Part shown: positions 43,613 to 52,328 of the stretch, in pieces | Position numbering within the stretch: position 1 is the stretch's first letter | How the letters are laid out: each line of letters begins with the position of its first letter | Origin: JAFDYH01 sp049840875 | GTDB lineage: Bacteria > Bacteroidota > Bacteroidia > Chitinophagales > Chitinophagaceae | Assembly: GCA_049840875.1 (NCBI GenBank) | Contig: JASGJE010000015.1 | Coordinates: 62,001 to 126,000, forward strand | Length of the DNA: 64,000 nt | Reading direction: 5' to 3' | Notes under the pieces: model-generated | What the model saw: the letters and a program-made list of their open reading frames with translations, nothing else | What the model was told of the DNA's origin: nothing | The model's database searches: none | Made by a program: the position numbers and the translations under genes

Positions 43613-44935
43613 ATGGCAACTTCATTCTTACAGGTTATCATAAGCCTTGTGGCAGGCATTGCAGTAATTATTTTATTGACTGCAAAACTGAGGGTGCATG
43701 CATTTTTTGCTTTGCTGATTGCCTGCTTTGTAGTGGGGCTTGGTGTTCAAATGCCTGTCAGCCAGATTATCATTACAGCCAGGCAGGGATTCGGCAACAT
43801 AATGCAATCATTGGGATTGATAATTGTATTGGGAACGACACTTGGCGTTATACTTGAACATACTGGAGCAACAAAAGTAATGGCAGAATTTATACTGCAG
43901 AAAACAGGAGAACGCAATACTCCTGTTGCAATGAGTATTACTGGTTTTATTACCGGCTTGCCGATATTTTGCGATTCAGGTTATATTGTACTCAGCGGTC
44001 TTAATCAATCATTGGCAAAAGGAACTGCGATTCCAATGGCTGTGATGTCTGTATCTCTTGCAACGGGATTGTATTCTGTTCATTGTTTGATTCCTCCACA
44101 TCCCGGGGCTGCTGCTGCGGCGGCAGCGATTGGTGTTGATTTTGGTAAATTGATCATGCACGGTGTCATCATTGCCATTCCTGCTACTATCGCAGGCTAC
44201 TATTGGGCAAAGTTTGCAGGGATAAAAGAAAAATCATTTGTGAATGAGGTGATAGTAAAAGAAGAAGCAGTAGAAAAATTAATGCCGGTACTCAATGCAT
44301 TTCTTCCGGTTATTTTACCAATTGTTTTAATTGCAATCAAATCGTTTCTGACTATAGAAGGAAATCATTCAACAATCATTACAGCAATTTTCTCGGCAGC
44401 CGGCGATCCTGTAGTTGCCTTAGCTGTCGGTGTTATTACTGCGTTGCTTTTTAGTCGGAACCTGAAAAAAGATATAAGCAAATTGTTACAGGAAGCTGTT
44501 GAAAAATCGGGCGGCATATTGGTAATCATTGGCGCCGGCGGAGCTTTCGGGGCAATACTTGCCGCAACTGATATTGGTCAGCATTTCGGTAATGCCTTGC
44601 CGTTAGCGAAATTTGGAATCCTCTTCCCGTTCATGCTTACGTTTATTTTAAAAACTGCCCAGGGGTCATCGACCGTTGCGATCATTACAGCTTCTTCTAT
44701 TGTGGCACCTTTGATGCCTGCGTTACAATTAGCATCTGCCGCGGATAAATTGCATTGTGTGTTAGCGATGGGTGCCGGGTCTATGATGATATCTCATGCC
44801 AATGACGCATATTTTTGGGTAATTGCTAAATTTTCCGGACTGGAGATGAAAACGATGTTGAAAGTTTATTCGATTGGTACGTTGATTATGGGATTGGTTA
44901 GTTTTGGCGTACTGTATATAATGACACTGTTTTAA
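43613..44935 (+). CDS. GntP-family gluconate/organic acid permease
   Basis: A 440-residue inner-membrane H+ symporter with about 12-13 hydrophobic segments. GntP-family marks are LGTTLGVILEHTGATKVMAEF, GLPIFCDSGYIVLSGL, the SLATGLYSVHCLIPPHPGAAAAA block, and the late AMGAGSMMISHANDAYFWVI. The usual substrate is gluconate or a related sugar acid or hydroxy acid; no gluconate kinase is beside it, so specificity is open. The start is ATG 43613 rather than the in-frame TTG at 43598. Confidence 0.9.
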   Translation: MATSFLQVIISLVAGIAVIILLTAKLRVHAFFALLIACFVVGLGVQMPVSQIIITARQGFGNIMQSLGLIIVLGTTLGVILEHTGATKVMAEFILQKTGERNTPVAMSITGFITGLPIFCDSGYIVLSGLNQSLAKGTAIPMAVMSVSLATGLYSVHCLIPPHPGAAAAAAAIGVDFGKLIMHGVIIAIPATIAGYYWAKFAGIKEKSFVNEVIVKEEAVEKLMPVLNAFLPVILPIVLIAIKSFLTIEGNHSTIITAIFSAAGDPVVALAVGVITALLFSRNLKKDISKLLQEAVEKSGGILVIIGAGGAFGAILAATDIGQHFGNALPLAKFGILFPFMLTFILKTAQGSSTVAIITASSIVAPLMPALQLASAADKLHCVLAMGAGSMMISHANDAYFWVIAKFSGLEMKTMLKVYSIGTLIMGLVSFGVLYIMTLF

Positions 44936-45009
44936 GTCTACCCTGAAATTTTTGTAAATTGTTTTGTGACTGACTTTCCTATTAAGCTCGCTTATCTAAA
45001 AAGCATATC

Positions 45010-46407
45010 ATGATCACAAGCGAAGAAATAAATGTAATGCACATATCCGGTCGTCTGCAAAGAATGCAGCATTACTTTCAGACAGGAAATACGCGATCGT
45101 TTGAATTTCGTAAGCAGCAATTGCAAACATTAAAGATGACGGTTCTCAAATATGAAGACGAAATTTATGCGGCGTTGTACAGCGATTTGAAAAAAAGTAA
45201 AGAAGAGAGTTATGCCACTGAATTAGGATTATTGTTAGCTGAAATAAATGTAACGCTTAAAAATCTTCGGCGATGGATGCAGCCACAGCGTGTCGGCACT
45301 GATCTTGTCAACCTTCCTTCCGGCAGTAAAATTTATACTGACTCATTAGGCGTTGTACTGATTATTTCTCCATGGAATTATCCCTTGCAATTACTGCTTC
45401 TGCCACTTGTCGGCGCCATAGCTGGGGGTAATTGTGTTGTATTAAAGCCATCTGAACTGGCGCCTTCAACAGCGGCCATTATCGAAAAGATGATCACAGA
45501 GATTTTTCCGAAAGAATATGTTGCAGTTATGCAGGGTGATGGCGCAAGAATTATTCCCGAAATGATGAACTCTTTTCGCTTTGATCATGTGTTTTATACT
45601 GGCAGTATCCCAGTTGGTAAAATCATTTATCAGTTGGCTGCAAAAGATCTTGTACCGGTTACGTTGGAGCTTGGCGGAAAGAGCCCCGCAATTGTAGAAG
45701 AGGGTGCCAACCTGGATGTTGCAGCAAGGCGAATTGTATTGGGTAAATTTTTAAATGCAGGCCAAACCTGCATTGCTCCTGATTATTTACTGGTACATGA
45801 ATCTGTAAAAGAAAATCTGCTTGCAAAAATTAAAACTGTAATTGAAAATTTTTATACCGCCGAACCATCTGAGAGCTATGACTATGGCAAAATCATAAAT
45901 GAAAGAAGGTTTGATAAATTGATTTCGTATTTGGCAGATGGTACCATCATTACCGGCGGTCAATCAGATAAAGAGAAACTTTATATTGCCCCGACAGTAA
46001 TGGATGACGTTGCTAAAAACTCATCGTTGTGGTCAGAAGAAATATTCGGTCCCATACTTCCTGTAAAAACATATGTCAGCACAGACGAGGCCATAGATTA
46101 TGTAAAGGGGTCAAACCCGCTTGCTTTTTATTTGTTTACTGCCAATAAAAAGAAAGAGCGACAATGGATAGCAGAAGTTCCGTTTGGCGGAGGTTGTATT
46201 AATAATACAGACTGGCATTTTACCAATCATAATTTACCTTTCGGCGGTGTGGGCAATAGTGGACTGGGGGCCTATCATGGAAAATATTCCTTTGATACAT
46301 TTACACGAAAAAAAGCTGTGTTGAAAACACCAGCATGGTTTGATCCTTCGATAAAGTATCCACCATTTAAAGGAAAATTGAAATTGTTCAAGTGGGTAAT
46401 CAGGTAG
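45010..46407 (+). CDS. Aldehyde dehydrogenase family protein
   Basis: A 465-residue NAD(P)-dependent aldehyde dehydrogenase without an N-terminal extension. Catalytic Cys254 is in NAGQTCIAPDY, the general base Glu220 in TLELGGKSP, and the cofactor Lys146 in LKPSEL. IISPWNYPLQLLLLPL and FGGVGNSGLGAYHGKYSFDTF are as in the class 3 (fatty aldehyde or coniferyl aldehyde) branch. That branch commonly oxidises medium- and long-chain aldehydes; the C-terminus is short and basic, possibly membrane-associated. The gene is followed at once by the tandem hairpin repeat starting at 46411. Confidence 0.93.
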   Translation: MITSEEINVMHISGRLQRMQHYFQTGNTRSFEFRKQQLQTLKMTVLKYEDEIYAALYSDLKKSKEESYATELGLLLAEINVTLKNLRRWMQPQRVGTDLVNLPSGSKIYTDSLGVVLIISPWNYPLQLLLLPLVGAIAGGNCVVLKPSELAPSTAAIIEKMITEIFPKEYVAVMQGDGARIIPEMMNSFRFDHVFYTGSIPVGKIIYQLAAKDLVPVTLELGGKSPAIVEEGANLDVAARRIVLGKFLNAGQTCIAPDYLLVHESVKENLLAKIKTVIENFYTAEPSESYDYGKIINERRFDKLISYLADGTIITGGQSDKEKLYIAPTVMDDVAKNSSLWSEEIFGPILPVKTYVSTDEAIDYVKGSNPLAFYLFTANKKKERQWIAEVPFGGGCINNTDWHFTNHNLPFGGVGNSGLGAYHGKYSFDTFTRKKAVLKTPAWFDPSIKYPPFKGKLKLFKWVIR

Positions 46408-46832
46408 TTTCCCACAAAGCTCACGGAGAACACAAAGTCTTTTCAAGTTGGCCATTCTTTGTGTACTTGGTGTCTTAGTGGGAAATATTTTCTGCAACCG
46501 AAACGATTTATCCCACAAAGCTCACGGAGAACACAAAGTTTCTTTCAAGTTGGTTATTCTTTGTGTACTTGGTGTCTTAGTGGGAAAGATTTTCTGTAAC
46601 CGAAACGATTTATCCCACAAAGCTCACGGAGAACACAAAGTTTCTTTCAAGTTGGCTATTCTTTGTGTACTTGGTGTCTTAGTGGGAAATGTATTACGCT
46701 ATAAGAATGATTTATCCCGTGTAGAACACAAAATATTACTTAAATAGCTTATTCTTATAGAACTTGGTGTATCAATGATAAACCTCCTTTCATTTAAAGA
46801 TTGTATTTAAATTTGTTTGCTAAGCTATTCGA
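46408..46832. other. 425-bp intergenic region dominated by tandem repeats
   Basis: Nearly all of this stretch is the tandem hairpin repeat (46411-46775). The remaining 57 nt before the GxxExxY gene hold no clear promoter match. The long open frame through the repeats (46448-46747) is judged not to be a gene. Confidence 0.6.
46411..46775. repeat. Tandem 101-102 bp hairpin repeat, three full copies and one decayed copy
   Basis: Copies start with CCCACAAAGCTCACGG at 46411, 46512 and 46614; a degenerate copy starts at 46716. The first three are nearly identical over at least 70 nt. Each copy folds on itself: CCCAC pairs with GTGGG and CACAAAG with CTTTGTG, giving a hairpin of about 72 nt (46411-46482 in copy 1), followed by an A/T-rich spacer. 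The array runs from the aldehyde dehydrogenase stop to just before the GxxExxY gene. It is not a CRISPR array. Confidence 0.9.
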
Positions 46833-47222
46833 ATGACTGAAAATGAACTTGCCACAATTGCCGTTGACATTTGTTACAAAATTCACACAAACCTGGGACC
46901 TGGATTATTGGAAAGCGTTTACGAAGCGGCTTTTGTCCACGAATTAAACAAAAGAAATATCGTACATACAAGGCAACAAGGAATTCCCGCGAGGTATGAG
47001 GATGTTATTCTTGATGTGGGATTCAGAGCAGATATAATTATGGAAAATAAGTTGTTAATCGAAATTAAATCTGTTGATCGTCTTGAGAAGGTACATCACA
47101 AAACAGTGCTGACTTATTTAAGATTAACAGGAATTAAACTTGCGATACTGGTAAACTTTAATGTTAACTTAATCAAAGAGGGTATTTGCAGGAAAATTCA
47201 AGGCCAATTAATAATCTCATGA
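46833..47222 (+). CDS. GxxExxY protein, PD-(D/E)XK superfamily
   Basis: A 129-residue protein of the GxxExxY family, named for the motif seen here as GLLESVY (residues 24-30). A nuclease-like core follows: Asp67 (GFRAD), then Glu77-Ile-Lys79 (LIEIKS), then an amphipathic helix (VHHKTVLTYLRLTGIKLAIL) and the strand LVNFN. The Asp-x9-Glu-x-Lys spacing fits a PD-(D/E)XK active site, so metal-dependent nuclease activity is plausible, but no function has been shown for the family that I know of. It lies 57 nt downstream of a tandem hairpin-repeat array, a context worth noting. Confidence 0.9.
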   Translation: MTENELATIAVDICYKIHTNLGPGLLESVYEAAFVHELNKRNIVHTRQQGIPARYEDVILDVGFRADIIMENKLLIEIKSVDRLEKVHHKTVLTYLRLTGIKLAILVNFNVNLIKEGICRKIQGQLIIS

Positions 47223-47251
47223 CTATTAATCTATGATTTAAGCACTAATTC

Positions 47252-47938
47252 ATGCGTAGCGCTAAACTCAAGAGAACTTTTATTGTTCTGCTATTGTTAT
47301 TGGTAACAGGTTGGAGCTATGTTGAAATTATAAACCGGAATTCGAAAACTATGACAACAAGACAAAAAATTTTAAAAGCAGTTTACCCTTTATTTACATT
47401 CTGGTCGAGGACAAGCGGAAAAAATGCACAGAAACTTTCGAATGACACAGGGAACCCATCGGTATCTTTTTATTCGCTGAAGGACTCATTGAGCAACGGA
47501 ACTGCATTTGATTTTAGCTCACTGAAAGGAAAGAAAGTGTTACTGGTAAATACCGCTTCGGATTGCGGATATACCCCACAGTATACCGACCTCCAAAAAT
47601 TGTACGAGCAATATGGTTCGAAAGTAGCCGTGATTGGTTTTCCCGCCAATGATTTTAAAGAACAGGAAAAAGGAAGTGATGAAGAGATCGCCACATTTTG
47701 CAAAGCTAATTTCGGCGTTACATTTCCACTAATGAAGAAAAGCACGGTTATAAAAGCAACTGACCAGAATATTGTTTTTCGTTGGCTGACAGATGCTGCG
47801 CAAAATGGCTGGAATAACAAAGCGCCTTCATGGAATTTCAGTAAGTACCTCGTTAATGAAAATGGAATATTGACAAATTACTTCGATCCCGCCATATCAC
47901 CTACCAGTGATGAAGTGATCAATGCGATCAATAAATAA
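47252..47938 (+). CDS. Membrane-anchored glutathione peroxidase-type thiol peroxidase
   Basis: A 228-residue GPx-family peroxidase with an N-terminal signal anchor (about residues 9-25), so it faces the periplasm. Cys105 in VNTASDCGYTPQY is the peroxidatic residue in the non-selenium form. GFPANDFKEQEKGSDEEIATFC gives the conserved Gln-containing loop with a second Cys that can resolve the disulfide as in thioredoxin-dependent GPx. KAPSWNFSKYLV supplies Trp and Asn. Reductant is probably thioredoxin-like, inferred. ATG 47252 is used since it begins the anchor; ATG at 47351 (MTTRQK) would lose it. A short-period ATTAG repeat follows. Confidence 0.9.
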   Translation: MRSAKLKRTFIVLLLLLVTGWSYVEIINRNSKTMTTRQKILKAVYPLFTFWSRTSGKNAQKLSNDTGNPSVSFYSLKDSLSNGTAFDFSSLKGKKVLLVNTASDCGYTPQYTDLQKLYEQYGSKVAVIGFPANDFKEQEKGSDEEIATFCKANFGVTFPLMKKSTVIKATDQNIVFRWLTDAAQNGWNNKAPSWNFSKYLVNENGILTNYFDPAISPTSDEVINAINK

Positions 47939-47964
47939 GCAAACTTTATTTGCTTTAGGAATCT

Positions 47965-47999
47965 ATTAGCGCATATTAGTACCATTAGCGTACATTAGC
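47965..47999. repeat. Short direct repeats ATTAG at about 10-bp spacing
   Basis: ATTAG occurs at 47965, 47975, 47984 and 47994, each followed by a CGC/TAC/CAT-like triplet, just before the start codon at 48005. The spacing is about one DNA turn. It may be a binding-site array or a chance low-complexity patch. Confidence 0.5.
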
Positions 48000-48004
48000 A
48001 TCGC

Positions 48005-48520
48005 ATGTTTAGTAAAGCCGATATTGAAAAGTACTTCATTGCCGAAAAGCAACTCGGATTGATCGGCCTGCTTATAGGCATAGCATTGCTGTTAACGGCG
48101 GCTTCGTTCTTTATTTTTCTAAAAACGAGTTTCTACAAAGGCGCTGCAATTCCGCTGGCGCTTGTAGCTATATTATTAATTACAGCGGGCTTTGTTATTT
48201 ATACACGCAGTGATAAAGATCGTATCCGGATCGTATATGCTTATGACATGAATCCTTCTGAACTGAAAGAAAAGGAGCTGCCAAGAATAAAGAAAGTAAT
48301 TAAGAATTTTGCAGTGTTTCGTTTCATTGAAATTTTTCTCATAGTTACCGGCTTATTCCTGTTTTTGTATTTCCGTAATAATGATGATCATTTTTTCTGG
48401 AAAGGATTGGGAATAACGCTTGCCATAATGGCTCTATTCCTTTTTACTGTTGATACTACAGCCGGGAAGAGAGCACAGATTTATGCAAATGGTATTGAAT
48501 CATTTCTCTTAAAAAGATAA
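48005..48520 (+). CDS. Four-helix membrane protein, unknown function
   Basis: A 171-residue protein with four predicted membrane helices (about 18-40, 47-66, 103-122, 131-147) around a charged central loop (about 67-101, DKDRIRIVYAYDMNPSELKEKELPRIKK). I recognise no family. Helices come in pairs, suggesting an internal repeat of two. One nt separates it from the next small membrane protein gene, so the two are co-transcribed and perhaps partners. Confidence 0.75.
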   Translation: MFSKADIEKYFIAEKQLGLIGLLIGIALLLTAASFFIFLKTSFYKGAAIPLALVAILLITAGFVIYTRSDKDRIRIVYAYDMNPSELKEKELPRIKKVIKNFAVFRFIEIFLIVTGLFLFLYFRNNDDHFFWKGLGITLAIMALFLFTVDTTAGKRAQIYANGIESFLLKR

Positions 48521-48521
48521 A

Positions 48522-48755
48522 ATGAACTTAAACGATATTATCGGCACAATAGGTGTCGGATTGATTTTATTCGCTTATTTCGGGAATACGTTCCGGTTGA
48601 TCAAAAATAACAGCGTTCCTTTTTTTACACTGAATATGATTGGCGGAGCATTGGCAACCTGTGCTTCATTCCTGATTCAATATTGGCCTTTTGTCATTCT
48701 CGAAGGAACATGGTTCCTTGTTTCATTAATTGGATTAATAAAAGCTCTGCGATAA
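48522..48755 (+). CDS. CBU_0592-like small membrane protein
   Basis: A 77-residue membrane protein with three hydrophobic helices (about 6-22, 33-51, 54-75), starting MNLNDIIGTIGVGLILFAYF. The pattern GxxGVGLILxAYF...NxxGGALAxxxSFxIxxWPFVxLEGxW is that of CBU_0592-type proteins, distantly like half of a SWEET/PQ-loop transporter. The role is unknown. It sits between a four-helix membrane gene and trmO on the same strand. Confidence 0.8.
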   Translation: MNLNDIIGTIGVGLILFAYFGNTFRLIKNNSVPFFTLNMIGGALATCASFLIQYWPFVILEGTWFLVSLIGLIKALR

Positions 48756-48764
48756 TTAATAGCT

Positions 48765-49223
48765 ATGGATATTATTTTACAACCGGTGGCCTTTGTGAAA
48801 AATACAAGAAAAGATATTGCAGATGACTATTGGGGAAGTGTAATAAGTGAAATAGAACTAGCAGATTCAGTTCCGGCTGAAGCATTCAATGGGATTGATA
48901 GTTTTTCTCACCTTGAGGTGATCTTTTATTTCGATCAATCCGATAAATCGAAAATAAAATTCAAAGGGCATCCACGCGGCAATACGGCATGGCCGGAGAT
49001 GGGCATATTTGCGCAGCGCAAAAAAGACAGGCCTAATTCGATAGGTTTAACAATTGTTGAATTAATTGGAAGAAAAGATAAAACAATAACGGTACGTTAT
49101 CTCGATGCGATAGATGGAACGCCTGTCTTAGATATCAAACCTGTAATGAAAGAATTTTTACCTGGCTCTGAAATTAAGCAACCACAATGGTCAACAGATT
49201 TGATGAGAGAATATTGGAAATAG
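48765..49223 (+). CDS. trmO: tRNA (N6-threonylcarbamoyladenosine-37-N6)-methyltransferase TrmO
   Basis: A 152-residue SAM-dependent methyltransferase of the TsaA/UPF0066 beta-barrel family, which methylates t6A37 in some threonine tRNAs. HPRGNTAWPEMGIFAQRKKDRPNSIGLTIVELIG is the family core, followed by VRYLDAIDGTPVLDIKPVM. It lacks the longer C-terminal extension seen in E. coli TrmO, as in many bacterial homologues. It converges on dusB, another tRNA-modification gene, with 48 nt between the stops. Confidence 0.88.
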   Translation: MDIILQPVAFVKNTRKDIADDYWGSVISEIELADSVPAEAFNGIDSFSHLEVIFYFDQSDKSKIKFKGHPRGNTAWPEMGIFAQRKKDRPNSIGLTIVELIGRKDKTITVRYLDAIDGTPVLDIKPVMKEFLPGSEIKQPQWSTDLMREYWK

Positions 49224-49271
49224 TGATGAATAATTAGCACATCAGCACATTTTCAAATTATCATATTAAAA

Positions 49272-50310
49272 TTACACCGGGCACTTCTCATGATAATTGA
49301 TCAACTCAATCGGAGTTTTTTCGAAGATAAATCCACTATACACAGTAGAAATTTCATTTAATACTTCATCAATTTCTTCAACTGTTTTTAATGTTACGAG
49401 CTTATTGCGGTACTCTTTTATGTTGGGCAACCCTTTCAGATAGTTTGCATAATGTCTTCTCATTTCATTGATACCAACCACCGGGTTTTTCCATTCCACC
49501 GACTTATATAAATGCTTTCTGCAAACGGCAACGCGATCATCAATTGTTGGCGGCGGCGCCATTTCGCCGGTTTTTACAAAATGTTTTATCTCATTAAATA
49601 TCCACGGGTAGCCGATTGCTGCGCGGCCAATCATAATGCCATCTACGCCATACCTGTTTTTATATTCCAATGCTTTTTGTGGACTGTCAATATCACCATT
49701 CCCAAAGATTGGAATCTTAATGCGTGGATTGTTTTTCACTTTACCGATCAATGTCCAATCGGCTTCGCCTTTATACATCTGTGTTCTTGTACGACCATGT
49801 ATTGCCAAAGCCTTTATACCAACATCCTGTAATCGTTCAGCTACTTCTTCAATGTTCTTTTTATTATCGTCCCATCCTAATCTTGTCTTCACCGTCACTG
49901 GTAAGCTGGTTGATTTTACCACAGCAGAGGTTAACCGAACCATCAAATCAATATCTTTTAATACACCTGCACCTGCGCCTTTCAACGCTACTTTTTTTAC
50001 CGGGCAGCCAAAGTTGATATCGAGTAAATCAGGATTTGTAACTTCTACAATTTTTGCAGCTAACGAAAGGCTCTCTTCATCGCCTCCAAAAATCTGGATG
50101 CCTACCGGCCGTTCATATTCGAAGATGTCAAGCTTCTTGCGGCTCTTTATCGCATCACGGATCAATCCTTCCGATGAAATGAATTCCGTGTACATCAGGT
50201 CCCGCGCCATTGTCTTTGCATACCGCACGAAACGGCGGGTCGCTCACATCTTCCATAGGTGCGAGAAGCAACGGAAAATCAGGAAGTTCTATGTTTTCTA
50301 TTTTAACCAT
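49272..50310 (-). CDS. dusB: tRNA-dihydrouridine synthase DusB, frameshifted near its start
   Basis: A flavin enzyme that reduces uridine in tRNA. The long frame (49272-50228) contains LMYTEFISSEGL, INFGCPVKKVALKGAGAG with the catalytic Cys, KTRLGWDD, AIHGRTRTQMYKGEADW and GVDGIMIGRAAIGYPWIF. It lacks the first FMN strand. That missing part, MVKIENIELPDFPLLLAPME followed by DVSDPPFRAVCKDNGA, is encoded directly upstream in another frame from ATG 50310. Removing one base from the CCC at 50201-50203 (one G of GCGGGAC on the coding strand) joins them as ...NGADLMYTEF, as in intact DusB. So the gene carries a +1 insertion, either real or a sequencing error. Confidence 0.9.
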
Positions 50311-50350
50311 TTCAGCCATCTTTCAGCATAGTTTACGGTTCAAATAAATT

Positions 50351-50377
50351 CCGGCAGCGCAAACTGATAACTGCCGG
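50351..50377. promoter_or_regulatory. Inverted repeat in the dusB / CPBP divergent promoter region
   Basis: CCGGCAG (50351-50357) pairs with CTGCCGG (50371-50377) across 13 nt, between two divergent genes. A TAAATTTG match to the -7 element follows at 50386-50393, 40 nt before the CPBP start. It could be an operator. Confidence 0.4.
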
Positions 50378-50433
50378 TTGTAAACTAAATTTGAGCCTGC
50401 AAATTTATCGACAAATCTTCAAGAATTCAAGCT

Positions 50434-51417
50434 ATGGCATATCCGGCAACAAACAAGTTCAATTACTGGGGGCAATTTGGAATATTGGCCGGGCTTGTCG
50501 GCGCAGGGTTGGTTTTTGGTCAATTGATCGCGGCAATTCCCTTACTTTTCAAAGTCGGATTAAGTGGTTTGAAAAACATGGAGACGATTTTCGTTCCTGG
50601 AAATGCGGATGTTTTACGGGTAGTACAGTTTCTTTCCACGTTGTTATTGTTTTTTGTACCAACCTTTATTTATGCATTGGTTTGTCATAAAAAACCGTCT
50701 ACTCATTTAGGTTTTACTAAACGCGTAACTATACCTCAAGCCGCTATAGTTATTGTGATAATGCTGGCTGCATTACCGTTAGTTGCAGGCTTGTCTGATC
50801 TTACAGAAAAACTTCCGTTTTCAAAAGCTATGTTTGATCGCTTCAAAGCAGCGGAAGATGCATATAGTAAACAGGTTGAGATAATCGGTCGTATGAATGA
50901 TTTCAAAGATTATCTCGCATCACTTTTCATGTTGGCGTTGTTGCCTGCGGTGTTTGAAGAAACAATCTTCCGTGGTGGTGTACAGAATTTATTAAGCCGT
51001 TGGTGGAAGAAGCCAATTCTTGCAATCATTGTTACATCCATTGTGTTTAGCGCCGTACATGGTTCATACCTTGGTTTTCTCAGCCGTGTCATGTTGGGAT
51101 TTGTATTAGGCTGGATGTATCATCGCACAGGAAATCTTTGGCTGAGTGTAATAGCTCACGGATTTTATAACGGCACTGCAGTAACAATTTTGTATATCAC
51201 CAAACTTAACAATCCAAAAATTGATCCAACTAAAACAGATCCCCAGTTTCCCATATGGACTGCAATAGTCGCGGTGGCAGTTGTGTGCGGATTGTTTATA
51301 TTATTTGAACGAGTGAGTAAGTACCAGGTAGACAGACCCGGAGAAGAAGAATTGCTTCCGATAGAAAGTACAACAAATCCTTCATGGCTCAATACACCTG
51401 TAAAGGATCAAATCTGA
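50434..51417 (+). CDS. CPBP-family intramembrane glutamic protease
   Basis: A 327-residue membrane protein with about eight helices and the Abi/CPBP signature: EETIFRGGVQNLL (Glu-Glu dyad), the FSAVHGSYLGF His motif, and WLSVIAHGFYNGT with His and Asn. CPBP proteases, relatives of Rce1, cut proteins within the membrane and have roles from CaaX-type processing to self-immunity. No bacteriocin or prenylation genes lie near. It heads an operon: cdsA starts 3 nt after its stop and a hydrolase follows. Confidence 0.9.
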   Translation: MAYPATNKFNYWGQFGILAGLVGAGLVFGQLIAAIPLLFKVGLSGLKNMETIFVPGNADVLRVVQFLSTLLLFFVPTFIYALVCHKKPSTHLGFTKRVTIPQAAIVIVIMLAALPLVAGLSDLTEKLPFSKAMFDRFKAAEDAYSKQVEIIGRMNDFKDYLASLFMLALLPAVFEETIFRGGVQNLLSRWWKKPILAIIVTSIVFSAVHGSYLGFLSRVMLGFVLGWMYHRTGNLWLSVIAHGFYNGTAVTILYITKLNNPKIDPTKTDPQFPIWTAIVAVAVVCGLFILFERVSKYQVDRPGEEELLPIESTTNPSWLNTPVKDQI

Positions 51418-51420
51418 TGC

Positions 51421-52317
51421 ATGGCATTTAACTTGCAAACATTTCGCACAAGAGCGCTGACTGCATTGGTTTTTGTAGCCGTAATGCTTACGGGACTGCT
51501 TTGGAATCACTGGAGTTTTTTTATTCTCTTTTCAATAATTCATTTCGGTTGCTGGATAGAATATCAAAAACTGGTTGGGTTAATTGACAGTGGCTATAAA
51601 GAAATCTCTCCTTTTCATAAGTATGGAGTGATGATTGCCGGCTGGTGCCTGATGCTATGGTTTACCAATAATGCATATTCCATTTTTGGTTTTCGGTTGC
51701 ATGAAGCTGGCTGGTGGTTGGGATTGATTCTGATCTTTGCACTGCCAATAGTTGAAATACTTTTTGCAAAACAGGTGTTACCCAAAAACATCGGTCATTC
51801 AGCTTTTGGATTGATTTATATTTCGTTGAGTTTGGGATTATTGATGAATCTTTTTGGAAAATCAACAGATATACATACACACGACACTTTGTATGTGCTT
51901 GGCGGAAATTTCTTTGCGGTTGTAATGATAGCAAGCATATGGATTAATGATACAATGGCTTACTTAGTCGGCTCTTTCATCGGTAAAACACCATTATCCA
52001 AAATCTCACCAAAGAAAACATGGGAAGGAACTATCGGAGGTATAATATTGAGCAGCGGACTTACGGGAGTTGTTTATTCGCTGATTTTTTATCAAACTGT
52101 TGATTTCGCACTTGTAGTATTAATTGCACCGATCTCATTCATCGCGTCTATCGCCGGTACGTTTGGAGATCTCCTTGAATCGAAATTGAAAAGAATGGCG
52201 GGTGTAAAGGATAGCGGCCATATCATGCCTGGTCATGGTGGTTTTTTAGATCGGTTCGATTCATTGCTGGTGGCAACCCCTTTTGTTTGGCTTTTTGTTT
52301 ATTTCTTCGTTGGATAA
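51421..52317 (+). CDS. cdsA: Phosphatidate cytidylyltransferase (CDP-diglyceride synthase)
   Basis: A 298-residue integral membrane enzyme that makes CDP-diacylglycerol from phosphatidic acid and CTP, the branch point to phospholipids. It has several membrane helices and the C-terminal CdsA signature: KISPKKTWEGTIGGI, AGTFGDLLESKLKRMAGVKDSG and HIMPGHGGFLDRFDSLL with the conserved Asp residues for metal binding. The start is ATG 51421, 3 nt after the CPBP stop, so translation is probably coupled. Confidence 0.95.
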   Translation: MAFNLQTFRTRALTALVFVAVMLTGLLWNHWSFFILFSIIHFGCWIEYQKLVGLIDSGYKEISPFHKYGVMIAGWCLMLWFTNNAYSIFGFRLHEAGWWLGLILIFALPIVEILFAKQVLPKNIGHSAFGLIYISLSLGLLMNLFGKSTDIHTHDTLYVLGGNFFAVVMIASIWINDTMAYLVGSFIGKTPLSKISPKKTWEGTIGGIILSSGLTGVVYSLIFYQTVDFALVVLIAPISFIASIAGTFGDLLESKLKRMAGVKDSGHIMPGHGGFLDRFDSLLVATPFVWLFVYFFVG

Positions 52318-52328
52318 ACTTTTTTCTC

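Noticed and set aside
46448..46747. Open frame of 99 codons with 34-residue repeats through the tandem array
   Set aside because: It exists because the repeat unit (102 bp) is a multiple of three; it starts inside a hairpin arm, copy 1 is out of phase by one base, and it has no start signal or recognisable protein family.
46411..46775. CRISPR array
   Set aside because: The unit is about 102 bp with the whole unit repeated, there are no unique spacers of regular size, and no cas genes are present.
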